NCBI GenBank assembly: GCA_930367215.1
Contig: OV884058.1
Coordinates: 203,936,208 to 204,000,207 of the forward strand
Direction of reading: 5' to 3'
Length of the DNA stretch: 64,000 bases
Source of the DNA: Pollenia angustigena
Taxonomy: Eukaryota > Arthropoda > Insecta > Diptera > Polleniidae
Each line of letters opens with the position of its first letter. The stretch's first letter is position 1. A model generated the notes under the pieces. That model did not search any database. It was not told the origin of the DNA and worked only from the letters and a program-made list of their open reading frames with translations. This document shows, one piece after another, positions 32,868-43,856 of the stretch. A program made the translations under genes and the position numbers.

Positions 32868-35700
32868 TTTATTTATTTATTTATTTATTTATTTATTTGA
32901 TTAAATCTATGGATATGAATCCTTACAGACTACTATATATTACAAAGTTTTATATAAAGGTATTATTAACGAAAAAATTTTGTTAAGACATATTAAGTAT
33001 TTAAAAACACGATAATATTGCGTTTAATTACATTTATATTAATTGAAAAATCGATTAAGCTATACAATTCATTGAAATTTTTGCATATTCTCCTCAAAGG
33101 ATCAGCATCAGCATAATTTGTTTGCACAACAGGAAGGTGCAGAGGTATTAGGTGTCGGGTAAAACGTCGTGGAATATTAAAATTTATGTTACGAAGAAGG
33201 AAGTCGGAGAGGACATCGCCATTTATCAAATTAACTAGAAATGCCACATTTAGCATTGTCCTTCGACTTTTTAAAGTAGGTAGTTTAATTATTGATAGCC
33301 TCGCAGTATACGAAGGAAGATTCCCAGCATAACGACCAAATGAGCTCCTTAGGCAGAATAAGAGAAACTGCTTTTGAACAGATTCAATTCGGTCTATGTG
33401 CATGTTTACTTCAGGATCCCAGACAATAGACCCATACTCCAAAATTGGCCTTACAAGGGATGTGTATAGTTGTTTCGTTACATTAGGATCTGTAAACTCT
33501 TTAGACCATCGTTTTATATAAGCAAGCACACCACGAGCTTTATTAGTCGTCATAGTAATATGTTTGCAGAAATCTAGCTTAGGATCAAGTAGAATACCAA
33601 GATCCAGAAATTCTCCAACTAACTCTAGTTGATAACCGTCCAGGAAATAGTGTAGCATTGATGTGCAATTTCTAGAAAATCGCATGTGCTTGCATTTTTT
33701 AAAATTAAGCTCCATTTGGTTATATTTACACCATGCGTAAAAACTATTTAAATCCTGCTGCAAATACGCCCCATCTGAAGATAATTTGGTGCTGAGAAAC
33801 ATCTTAACATCATCAGCGTACATTAAAACATTACAATGCTTCATTACAAGCGGCAAGTCGTTTATGAAAATCGAAAACAGCAAAGGACCTAGGTGACTTC
33901 CTTGGGGGACACCGGAGCTAACAGAAATTTCTTTGGATGTGGTATTATCAAAAAGAACACACTGTGTCCTGCATGTTAGGTACGACCGTAACCAGCACAA
34001 AGCGTTGCTAGTAAACCCTAATAAATTCAGCTTAGTGAGAAGTAGGCTATGGTTGATTTTATCAAAAGCTTTGCTGAAGTCAGTATAAATAACGTCCATA
34101 AGTTGGCCATCCTTAAAAGCGCGATTTGTTAGAGTTGTTAGTTGTAAAATATTTGTTACTGCAGAACAACCTTTCCTGAAACCATGCTGGTATGGTGATA
34201 TGATTGAGGATACACTATGGCAGAGAGAGTCTGTTAAGCATTTTTCAAAAAGTTTGGGAATTGCACTCAATTTTGCAATGCCTCTATAATTCGTTATGTC
34301 CGACTTGTTTCCTGATTTAAATATCGGTATGATAAAGGATTTCCTCCAAAATCGGGGGAAATATCCGTATTTTAATGACACATTAAACATGATAGCCAAA
34401 GGAGTAGCCAAAGCATGAGCACAAGTTTTTAAAACGCAAGCAGGGATGCCATCAGGTCCACTACACAATGACGATTTTATTGTTTTCAAAGATAAAAGAA
34501 CCTGAGAAGTATCAATAGATGAAAATGATATTGCCTGATGTTCCATCAGACAAAACGGGTATTCAGTTGATGTATCGAACTGTTGCTTAGAATATGTTGT
34601 TGCAAAAAAATCGGCAAACATATTGCTTTTAATCAAATTAATATTAGACTCATTAATTAAATACTTCATAACTCTTGGATAGCCAGTAGATTTTCTTTTC
34701 GAATTTACAAAATTATAAAATGATTTTGGGTCACGTTTAAAGTTCCTTTTCATTTTCTCAAGGTAATTTATATATAGTCTCCTGTTGAGAAGATTATATT
34801 CTGCTCGAGATACACAGTATTTGCTATAATCATAAGCTGTTCGATATTGCTTATATTTTTTATAGCATTTGTTTTTAAAATTTTTTAATCTTGATAGATG
34901 AGGAGAATTCCACGGTGGACCTGAATGTTTAATCACTAGAAGTTTCGGCACACACTCCTCAAAAAAATTATGCATAGTAGTATAAAATGTATTAATCATA
35001 GAGTCAATTGAAGCTGGGGTACCATTAGGAATGGATAACAGTTCAAGCCAATTAGTGTTGGTCAACAAATAGTTCAGGTCATCGTAATTTGTTTTCTTAA
35101 AACATAATTTCTTATCGTTTGTATCATCCTGATTACAAAAGGCATCAGACAAAATATTGTGACTAACTTCAAGAGTAGGGTGGTAGCGATCCTCTGGTCT
35201 AGTAACTGGTAATGTTCGCGTAATGGTGCAGTTGGTGGGTTCATTCACAAAAACCAAATCTAGAGTGTTTCCATTATCATTACAAATACCATTTTTTTGG
35301 AAAAGACATAAATCAGATAAATTATTGAGAAACTCTTCAATAAAGGCATCAGATTTTATTGGTGCATAACTGTATGAGTCTGGTAAAATTTTCCAAATTA
35401 CTGCTGACAAGTTAAAATCACCAAAAACGTAAACGAAGTCCTCTGGCTGAGCTTTAGACACAACAGATTTTATGGATTCAAAATGTTTCATGTAAGTTAG
35501 TTGATCAGATTTTGGGGGAATGTAGGAACATGTTAAAAATATATGTGAGCTATTTAGTTTTATCCGAACACAGATAAACTCAATATCGGAATAATGTTCA
35601 AATTTTAACTCATCGGATTGGAAAGTATTTAAAACAGCAATTAAAATAATAATAGTAGCATTGATTAAATAAAATTGGTTATGAAAAATCAAATTCGGAT
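32868..35700 (-). mobile_element. 5'-truncated non-LTR retrotransposon (LINE)
   Basis: Reading on the minus strand: coding region 35692-32993, a ~95-bp 3' UTR with GGATTCATATCCATAGATTT, and an (AAAT)n tail at 32898-32868. Endonuclease coding begins abruptly inside the domain near 35700, as expected from incomplete reverse transcription. TSDs were not found by eye. A diverged relative lies at 59829-61495 on the plus strand. Confidence 0.88.
32993..35692 (-). CDS. LINE ORF2: AP-endonuclease and reverse transcriptase
   Basis: 899 codons without interruption. The endonuclease keeps GDFN (91-94) and TLDLVF (143-148), but its first ~60-80 residues are absent. The usual SDH near its end is replaced by DRYHP (168-172). 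The reverse transcriptase spans about 395-660: SGPDGIP (411-417), PIFKSG (456-461), YTDFSKAFD with catalytic D538, GVPQGS (594-599) and YADD (625-628). A C-terminal region with SLVRPILEYGSIVWDP follows. The protein would nick target DNA and reverse-transcribe its own RNA. It looks like the jockey/CR1-type group; finer clade assignment needs a tree. An unbroken frame of this size implies recent insertion. The first Met is arbitrary because the true start is missing. Confidence 0.9.
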   Translation of the reverse strand: MIFHNQFYLINATIIILIAVLNTFQSDELKFEHYSDIEFICVRIKLNSSHIFLTCSYIPPKSDQLTYMKHFESIKSVVSKAQPEDFVYVFGDFNLSAVIWKILPDSYSYAPIKSDAFIEEFLNNLSDLCLFQKNGICNDNGNTLDLVFVNEPTNCTITRTLPVTRPEDRYHPTLEVSHNILSDAFCNQDDTNDKKLCFKKTNYDDLNYLLTNTNWLELLSIPNGTPASIDSMINTFYTTMHNFFEECVPKLLVIKHSGPPWNSPHLSRLKNFKNKCYKKYKQYRTAYDYSKYCVSRAEYNLLNRRLYINYLEKMKRNFKRDPKSFYNFVNSKRKSTGYPRVMKYLINESNINLIKSNMFADFFATTYSKQQFDTSTEYPFCLMEHQAISFSSIDTSQVLLSLKTIKSSLCSGPDGIPACVLKTCAHALATPLAIMFNVSLKYGYFPRFWRKSFIIPIFKSGNKSDITNYRGIAKLSAIPKLFEKCLTDSLCHSVSSIISPYQHGFRKGCSAVTNILQLTTLTNRAFKDGQLMDVIYTDFSKAFDKINHSLLLTKLNLLGFTSNALCWLRSYLTCRTQCVLFDNTTSKEISVSSGVPQGSHLGPLLFSIFINDLPLVMKHCNVLMYADDVKMFLSTKLSSDGAYLQQDLNSFYAWCKYNQMELNFKKCKHMRFSRNCTSMLHYFLDGYQLELVGEFLDLGILLDPKLDFCKHITMTTNKARGVLAYIKRWSKEFTDPNVTKQLYTSLVRPILEYGSIVWDPEVNMHIDRIESVQKQFLLFCLRSSFGRYAGNLPSYTARLSIIKLPTLKSRRTMLNVAFLVNLINGDVLSDFLLRNINFNIPRRFTRHLIPLHLPVVQTNYADADPLRRICKNFNELYSLIDFSININVIKRNIIVFLNT

Positions 35701-35816
35701 GTTTATACTAAATATGTCGTTATTTCTTAATTTGTCCAACGATAACAATTTCACGCTTACTACGTTTGGAACAAAATATTATTTAAGATACATGTTCAAA
35801 ACATTTTTTTAATTTT

Positions 35817-36440
35817 TATACCCACAGCACAATAGTGGAGAGGGTATTATGCATTTGTGCTGATGTATGTAACGCCTTAAAATATTGGCCCTAGACCAAC
35901 CTTAAAGTATACCGATCGACTCAGAATCACTTTCTGAGTCGAACTAACGATGTCCGTCCGGCTGGCAGGCTGGCTGGCTGGATGTCCATGCAACCTTGTG
36001 CGCAAAGTACAGGTCGCAATTTTGGAGATAATTTGACCAAGCCTATTGAAAATGGGCCAAATCGTAGGGCCACGAGGGAAGATAGGGGGAAATTTCTTCC
36101 TCTCAGAAACTATCAAACCGATTTTAATAAAATTTAAAACTAACATACACCATATCTTCATGGAAGCAAAAGAGATGTATTTTTTAAAAAATAGGACCAC
36201 GAGGGGAGATAGGGCCAATTTCTGCCTCTCAAACCGATTTTAATGAAATTCAAAACATATATAGATCCATATCTATATAGACACATAAGCTGTACAGTTT
36301 TTCAAAAATAGGACCACAAGGGGAGGTAGGAGGCAATTTCTGCCCCTCACAAACTTTTAACCCGATTTTAATAGATAAATCCATATTTATATGGACATAT
36401 AAGCATGATGTGTTTTTTAATACTGTGGTGTAGGGTATCA
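35817..36440 (-). repeat. GTATAGTCGG-type interspersed repeat, reverse copy
   Basis: Inverse of 4925-5575: it starts TTTATACCCACAGCACAATA and ends near TACTGTGGTGTAGGGTATCA. It adds a GGCTGGCAGGCTGGCTGGCT microsatellite at 35960-35979. The GACCACGAGGGGAGATAGGG block appears three times. Confidence 0.7.
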
Positions 36441-37650
36441 GATAGCAAACAGTGCTATCTGAAAAATCACAATTTTACAGGAGAGCGAAAAAACTGATTT
36501 TTTCGACAACTCTAGGAGTAATAACTAAACTTTATTTTACAATGTTATTAAAAATTAACGTCTAAATCATACATATACAAATTTTTTTTTAATTGCAGAT
36601 ATTCGCGCTTATACCTATGTCTGATAGCACTATTTACAAATTAAAATTTTATCGACTTGAACATTAAAATAAGCAGATAGCATTATTTGAACAAAAATAA
36701 AATGAGCTGTAATGAATACTTTTTGAGACTTTAATTAAGTTACACGATTTTTTATTAAAATACTTAGTAAAATTTAAAGAAACGAACTCGAAATAAAGTT
36801 AAAATTTTACACTAATGTTTATTGAAAAGCAATAAATAATTTGACTTTATCCACATATTTTAAATTATCATAAAAATAATGATATTCTTGCGAAAAGCAG
36901 ACTTCAATGGTTTGGAAATGCATCCGTTTGCTTAGTTGAAAAGAACGTGGGCAAGATTATAAGGGTTTCGCTTCTATTTATATGATCGCTGCACAGTGTG
37001 GGAAATTTGGAAAAAATGGAAATAATTCTATAGTTTATAAACGGTTGGTCCGATAGGAATGCAGTTTGAAGTGAAAATTAAAAAGTTGTAGTCGAGTTTA
37101 GGTCTTGGATTTGAGGTCTTTAGACTTAGCAGGAGAGGTGCTATAGGTTCCCAAATTAGGACATCTCAGGTATAACAAAAACTAAAAACGATCCTTAATT
37201 CTTAATTTTAGCTGGATGCTAAAAATAATTTTTTAGAGAAATGCGCTTGCCGAGTACTCCATAATTGGTCCAGTATTTTGGAAATATAAGACTCAAATTT
37301 ATTTATTGTTTGAAATATGTTTTTGTGAATTATCAACAAGATTTTGTTTGTCGTGCTTAAAGCCTAATTTTTATTTTTGATAAAAACACTGAAATTTATT
37401 GCTCATGGGATAAGCTATTCCTATGCGCATTTCACTGGTTGCTTAGGCCAGATCATCAGGAAACTTCATCCATAAAGATTTTGGAAAAACTAAAGATATT
37501 AAACCAAATAAATTCGCTTCACAGTTTTATTTGTATAATATCATGTACAAGTAAATTTTGGCCATGACTTTGTCTGAGGTGGTCCATTCGGACGGTCCAA
37601 TCCTTCGACTTTGTATGACCCGATATGTGTATAATAATTGTGCAATATGA
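36441..37650. other. No gene; direct repeat with 31 kb
   Basis: 37350-37500 repeats 30950-31090. Elsewhere only AT-rich DNA; AGATAGCA words occur here at 36427, 36447 and 36667 and again at 39311 and 39412, so an old element may have spanned the region. Confidence 0.35.
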
Positions 37651-37657
37651 ATACTAA

Positions 37658-38103
37658 AGCCGCTCCTACACTCGCAACAAAATTGTTGAATTTTACGTAT
37701 TATACAATTATATCGCCAATGTGTATGCGATATTCGATGGTAGCACAATATATTGGCAACAATCAAAAGACTTTTGATTTTTATTACACAACGAAAAGAA
37801 AGTGAAATGTGTTGGCAACATTGTACAATGCTATTAATATTATTCCTATAGTTTATGTTCACCTTTTTATTGAATGAATGAAACCATTGTGCGACTTATT
37901 GCATAATATAGGACAAAATTGAAATAATCACCCCTATCGTGAATAAAAATTCCTTGTGAGTTTTTTCCCTTTTCCCATTTGTACAATTGATTTAGCATAG
38001 GAAAAATGGAAAAAGGGAAAAAACTCCCAAGGAATTTTTATTCACGATAGGGGTGAATATGGCGAATATCATATACAATAATATTGCAAGTGTATGGGCC
38101 GCT
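37658..38103. mobile_element. Harbinger-type MITE (TAA TSD) with nested hairpin
   Basis: Ends AGCCGCTCCTACACTCGCAA and (inward from the right) AGCGGCCCATACACTTGCAA are flanked by TAA (37655-37657, 38104-38106). The hairpin at 37928-38056 inserted into it later. Confidence 0.7.
37928..38056. mobile_element. TTCACCC-type hairpin MITE (129 bp)
   Basis: TCACCCCTATCGTGAATAAA at the left and its inverse at the right; arms of about 55 bp include TTTTTTCCCTTTTTCC-like sequence and are almost identical. This is the shortest full member of the family seen at 3030, 49521 and 62716. Confidence 0.8.
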
Positions 38104-38518
38104 TAAGACCCGTGCTTGGTAGCCATTATATTTCTAAAAAACACTTATTTTAGGGAATTTTCGGCTGTTTTTTGGGAATTGTGGGATTCGTTTTGTAAGT
38201 TTAATAAAATTTTGAGCTGGTTTGTATTAAGCATTAAAACATGTATTTACTTGTAAAATTTCATTAAATAATATTAGCTAACAAAGATTTTATTAGATAA
38301 ATTTAAATTTATATTGTTTACAAAAACTCATAAAACAATTTTTTGCAGTTTTTTGCAAAATTTCTAGAACGAATTTAAAAATTATATTAGTTTTTGAAAT
38401 CTAAACACAATTCCCAACCCTTTGATGTATAATATGTCTACTTTTTATCATTTTATTATATAAAGTAATAATGTATCTAGATAGTAAACTTTTTTACCAA
38501 AAAAAAACGTCTGTGTTA

Positions 38519-39308
38519 GGCCGAGGCCACGCAATGAGCGGCTAAACGTCAAGCGGATGAGCGATGAGCGTCAAAAAATTAAAACATATGAAAAACTATT
38601 GAAGTGGCCACGAAATGAGCGGCATGCGAGCGAAATTTTTGAGCGGCTAAGCGGCGTCGCTCAGGAATAAAACTTGTTCTAATTTTTAGTTGTTTTCTGA
38701 GCGTCAAAAAATAAACATGGCAAAAGTTAATATGGAGCTTATGATTTCATCTGTACAAAGCCGACCGAATTATGGCAAGACAGATTATCAAATTTTAAAA
38801 ATAAAAATATGACCGAGAAATTATTTTTTTGTTTTGTCAATTTGGTGTTAACTTTTAGCAACAGCAAATCAAAGCATTTCACAGACATACGGCAGTATTG
38901 TATTGGGTAGATTTGTATATAAATGGTTTAATTACCCTTGCTTGATAAATATGGACACATTAGTATGATGTGTTTATTAATACTGTGTTGTAGGGTGCCA
39001 TATTGGCGGGCTTGACCGACTTTACTTTCTTACTTGTTTATAATTTGTTTTTGTTTTAAATGTAAGTTAAGCGAACGAAGTCTTCGCTCGAAATCGACGA
39101 ACAGGCTGCAATTTTTTTCTTAAAAAACGCATTACATTTTTATGATTACGATTTTCGCGTAATAACATTGAACAAGCCACTGTTTACAATGGCATTTTAA
39201 CAACTAACCGCTCAGAAGTGACGCTCAGTAATAAGCCACTTGCCGCTCAAACTTGACGCTCATCGCTCAGCCGCTTGACGCTTAGCCGCTCATTGTGTGG
39301 ACTCGGCC
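38519..39308. mobile_element. PIF/Harbinger-type element with 60-bp TIRs (TTA TSD)
   Basis: Left end GGCCGAGGCCACGCAATGAG and right end (inward) GGCCGAGTCCACACAATGAG continue for about 60 bp of GCGGCTAAGCGTCAAGCGG-like similarity. TTA flanks both sides (38516-38518, 39309-39311). GAGCG words fill the subterminal regions. A 110-bp piece of the GTATAGTCGG repeat (38930-39042) sits inside. No transposase. Confidence 0.8.
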
Positions 39309-39509
39309 TTAGATAGCACAAAAAAAAAAATTTTTTTTTCAAAGTTAAATGACAGATGACCCATCCGTCAGTGAACACGTTTCTATAAAAAAAAATTTTT
39401 GAACAATTTCAGATAGCACTATTTAAAAAATAACCCTCGATATATATTTGCATTATAAGATAATATTAACCTTTTCGAAAATTCATTTAAGAACTCCAAC
39501 ATTTTAATA

Positions 39510-40955
39510 AAATTTGTGTAGAATACCGACAGTTCGAAGGTTTTAGGAAATATCTGTATGAAGTCTATTTATTTTTATTATCTTTAAAAAAACAGACATC
39601 TGCATTACAATTGGTTGCAGTTTAGACCTATATAAAGTTATTGACCGACAATCAGAAAGTTTAATGCTTTTTTTTAGCAATTTTAAATAGCTTGAATAAA
39701 ATATCATGATTCGTAACAGTTTAAGCTGAACTTAAATGATTTTCAGGAGGCCAATTTATATTGGAGCCATGGTAAGCTATGAACCAATCATCCCCAAATT
39801 CTACAGAGTGATTTCTGGTATTAAAAAACATAAATTTCAATACAGCAGAGCAATTAGTTTAAGCGTTTGCAGAGAATTTCAGAAGGCTGCTAAAGTGGGA
39901 TCTAAGGTAAATTATGGACCGGATATCACAAAATTGCATAAAATTTTTTCTGGCCATATGAAGCGAAGCTGGAAGAAAGTTTACCGCAATATCTATATCG
40001 GCTACGGTTTTAGGCGCATTTAATTATTTTACCAGAGTGATCTTTTTATGGGACCTAGGGTAAATTATGGACCGATCTTCACGAAATTGCACGGTGTCAT
40101 TGCTAGTCCTAAAAAACTGTGACAGCCTATTTGTGTTATGATAGCATTGTTAATTACGGTTTTAGGCGTACTAAACTGTTTTCCGGGAGTAGGGTTTATA
40201 TGGGGCCTAGAGTAAATTATGGACCGATCTTCACGAAATTGCACAGTCATATTTCTAGTCCAATAAAACTTTGATGTACTAAATTTTATTATGATAGCAT
40301 AATTTTTTACGGTCTTAGGCGTACTAAACTGTTTTCTGGATGTAGGGTTTATATGGGGCCTAGGGTAAATTATGCACCGATCTTCACGAAACTTTACAGT
40401 GTCACTTCTAGTTCTATTAAACTGAAACGTGCCAAAATTTGTTATGATAGCATTGGTTATTAGTGTTTTAGGCTTACTATACTGTTTTCCGGGAGTAGGG
40501 CTTATATGGGACCTTGGGTAAATTATGGACGTATCTTCAAGAAATCGTACAGCGAGATTTCCAGTCGAATAAAACGAATTTTTACGAAATCTTTTATCAT
40601 TCTGTGCATTGTGTCACCTTTTATGTTAGTTTTTGTAACAAAACTATAAATTTTTTTTTGGTGGTGGTTCCACATTTTGATTCATTTTGCTGGATTTCAA
40701 TACCAAACTGCTTAGGATAACTACAAGCAATTTGACACCAAGTTTGTTTATTTCTTTTGAGTTTTTCGAAAGTGAGCGTGTTTTCAACAGACGGACAGAC
40801 GGACATGGCTAATTCGACTTAGAGTTACTCAAGGACCCAGAATATACATATATATACTCTATGGGGTCTGAGATGAATAATAAAAATGTTTCACACGGAA
40901 TGATAAACTTAGTATACTCTCTTCACAACTACTAATTGTGGTGAATGGTATAAAA
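39510..40955 (-). repeat. TATACCC-ended element with ~150-bp tandem units, copy 2
   Basis: Inverse of 28420-29440 with about six units starting near 39769, 39906, 40067, 40212, 40363 and 40517 (GGTAAATTATGGACCGATCT type). One end is ATACCGACAGTTCGAAGG near 39524, the other the ACAGACGGACATGG module and TGGTGAATGGTATAAAA near 40940. The extra units compared with copy 1 show the array expands or contracts. Confidence 0.6.
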
Positions 40956-41002
40956 ATAATAAACCTTTCACAAGCTTTTTAATTTTTATTTAATTTATTC
41001 TC

Positions 41003-42180
41003 TCAATAATTCATGTAAACGGTTGGTTTAATTTCTTTCATGCCATCAACATTGCAGATGTAAATGCCACCATTTTTGGCCAATTCAATAGCATTCATCA
41101 TGTGTACAGCACAATGTTCGGGTGTTTGCATTTTGGTATCCATAACCATTTTCCACATTTCCTCGTTATGTGGTACCCATTTCATCCAATTCATGTCACG
41201 CTTATTCATCAATTCGGTGGAGGTCATGCCAGGGCATATGCACAAGAAAGCCACACCAGTTTTGTTATAATAATGTTCGTGCTTTAAAAATTAAATGAAA
41301 CGTATTTATTATCGTTATTAGTTACAATATTTTTATAAAACCTTACCGCCATTGATTTAGTAAATCCTACTACACCATGTTTGGCAGCTGAATAAACACT
41401 GAAAGCTGGTCCAGCTTCTAAGCCATAAACAGAGGAGATGTTCACTACAACACCACCTTTGCCTGATTGAGTCTTGTCCATGAAGGGCATGAACAAAAGG
41501 GTGGTATTTATTAGGCCAGTCTAAGATGTTATAAAAAGGTAAGCAAATATTAATAACATAAAGAAATCGTGAAATTCGTTAAGCTTTTTAAAAAAGCAAA
41601 TTAAATTTCGAAAACGGGAAACTTTAATATGTATAAAAATATGATTATATGATTCCAAAAATAATTTCTTTTAAATGAATATTCAAAAACACCGACACTA
41701 TGATTTAAGTTTTTCTGTAATTTTTTCTTAGAATTTCATGCATTTTAGAAAAAGGAAATTTAAGGACTTACCAAATTAACAGCCACTGTTGTTTCAATAT
41801 CCTTATCGGCTAAAACACCAGCACCGTTTATTAAAACATCGACATGGCCAACGTGATCAACAACTTGTTTCACTGCCTTAACAATACTCGAATAATCTGC
41901 AATATTCACTTGGACAAACATTACCTTTGTGGCGCTATTAAGAGCCTGAAGTTTTTTAAGCATTTCAACATTTTCCATACGACCGCAAACAACTAAACAC
42001 TGATAAATACAAAATTTTTGTATACAATTTTTATGTTGATTAATTCTCTTGTTAGATCATATTTTTCTTTGTTCTTAGACTCACTTTAATTGGTTTCTTC
42101 ATCATCATTTGGCAGACTTGGTAACCAATGCCACTGAAGCCTCCAACATAAACAACATGTTTATTAGTCCAGTTAAACAT
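41003..42180 (-). CDS. Short-chain dehydrogenase/reductase, ADH/Fbp2-like, copy 3
   Basis: Exons on the minus strand are 42180-42085, 41999-41772, 41520-41347 and 41281-41003, 258 residues. All GT-AG sites, GGFSGIG (13-19), N107, S138, Y151 and K155 are present, and residue 38 is Gly. The protein appears identical to copy 2. Intron 2 retains the segment missing from copy 2, so copy 3 looks closest to the parental form. An AATAAA signal lies at 40999-40994. Its 5' flank is shared with the other copies only to about 42488; a palindromic mobile element begins at 42537. The substrate is unknown; cytosolic NAD(P)-dependent oxidoreductase activity is the family expectation. Confidence 0.93.
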
Positions 42181-42231
42181 TTTGCAGAATATTTGGTATT
42201 GCTGATGGTTTTCTAAGAGCGTTTGCAGTGA

Positions 42232-42268
42232 AACTGTTGTTTGAAATTAAGAAAGTTTTGCTTTTATA
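42232..42268 (-). promoter_or_regulatory. TATA box and initiator of SDR copy 3
   Basis: TATAAAAG (42268-42261) and ACAGTT (42237-42232) on the minus strand, with the same 33-bp spacing as copy 1. A mobile element starts about 270 bp further upstream. Confidence 0.6.
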
Positions 42269-42536
42269 TGTTTTCTAAATTTTCTAAAATGCATCTGAAG
42301 ATTTGCATTTTTTTATTTTTTTTTTTTTTTTTTGTTTTCGAAGTGATAAGATGCTATTTTAGCTTAAAAGCCCATTAAAACGCCATAAAATATTAAAAGT
42401 TGCGGTTGAATTAAATCAGACTGACCCAAAGATATTTTGATATCATATTTGAACAGTGCATTAATTAGATTATTAGAAAACACAGGTACGTACATACATA
42501 TTTTTAAATATAAAAAAATATAAAAAGTATGTTTAA

Positions 42537-43236
42537 CTACACCTTTTCCTATTGTAATTCACAAAGCGTCAATTGTAATTCAGAAAGCGTCAATTGTAAT
42601 TCAGATTAGTCAATTGTAATTCAGAAAGGGTCAATTGTGATTCAGATTAGTCAATTGTAATTCAGAAAGCGTCAATTGTAATTCAGAAAGCAAAGAAACT
42701 TTATTATAAATTTTGATATTTATTCTTATTTGACCTTTATTTTATAATAACTTTTAATTATTTAAGCTTGAGGTCTTTTTATTTATAAAAAAATTATATT
42801 TATTTTTTTTTTTTTTTTCAATATTTCGCTAACCTTTGGTAAGCATCGTCAGGAAAAATTTTTCATAATTTTGTTATCGTTTTTTGTTTTTATAAAAATT
42901 TGTAAATTTCCTGACGATGCTAACCAAATGTTAGCGAAATATTGAAGAAAAAAAAAATAAATATAATTTTTTTATAAATAAAAAGACCTCAAGCTTAAAT
43001 AATTAAAAGTTATTATTATAAATTTTATTATAACAAAAAAATAAAAAAATATGCACCAAAGGGTGCATATTGACAATTGACAATTTCAAAATTGCAATTG
43101 ACGCTTTCTGAATTACAATTGACTAATCTGAATAACAATTGACGCGTTCTGAATTACAGTTGATTAATCTGAATTACAATTGACGCATTCTGAATTACAA
43201 TTGGCGCTTTCTGAATTACAACTGGAAAAGGTGTAG
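42537..43236. mobile_element. Palindromic element with inverted 22-bp repeat arrays
   Basis: Ends CTACACCTTTTCC and its inverse are flanked by TAA (42534-42536, 43237-43239). Inside the left end are about seven units of GTCAATTGTAATTCAGAAAG(C/G) or the GATTA variant (42550-42690); inside the right end is a matching array in inverse orientation (43075-43225). Between them is a second inverted repeat of about 110-bp arms (42755-42865, 42905-43015) with GCTAACCTTTGGTAAGCATC-like sequence around the centre. No coding frame. A 3-bp TSD hints at Harbinger, without other proof. Confidence 0.8.
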
Positions 43237-43624
43237 TAATAAAGAGAACTTTTTTTTTTAAATGTTCTTTGTTAAATCTTAATTACTATTTAACAGTGGA
43301 CAAATTATGAGGTTTTACGAAAAGTAATTACAGCAATTAAAATCTAATTAATTCAATATCACAGTGTTAAGGAAAAATTGTTTTTATAAAACACCTTGTG
43401 TAAACACAAAGAAAAGTAAGTATAAGAAATTTAAAATGACAATCACTTACTCGATTCTTTCGATAAGAATCTCAGTGGTTGCTTAGCGAATTCCTTATAG
43501 TTTCAGATTCAGACATTCTGCATTTTTCATTGAATGACAGCGTCAGTTCCCTTGCAAATGTATTAAACAATTTACGATTAAAATTGTTGTGTAGTAACCT
43601 GGTTGAGTATCTCGGAGATACGGG

Positions 43625-43856
43625 CATGTTCTGACAATCGCAAAACGCTTAACATGTGCGATCTTGACTTGAAATTGCATTATACGTGTAGTGTAAATCC
43701 CAATCGCAAGAAGTTTGGTGACTTCAAATTGCAAAAGTATGTTCAAGGGAACTTTAAAAAACTATGGCAGGACGCAAGCAAAACGCACCAGTTTCAGAAC
43801 ACCATAAAATAAATCTGGCGTTTTGCGATTTCAAATCGCGCGATTGTCAGAACATG
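43625..43856. mobile_element. CATGTTCTGACAATCGC-ended MITE in the jockey relic
   Basis: Perfect 17-bp inverted ends CATGTTCTGACAATCGC with further GCGTTTTGCG similarity inside. It splits the C-terminal part of the LINE remnant. No clear TSD, so superfamily is open. Confidence 0.65.
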
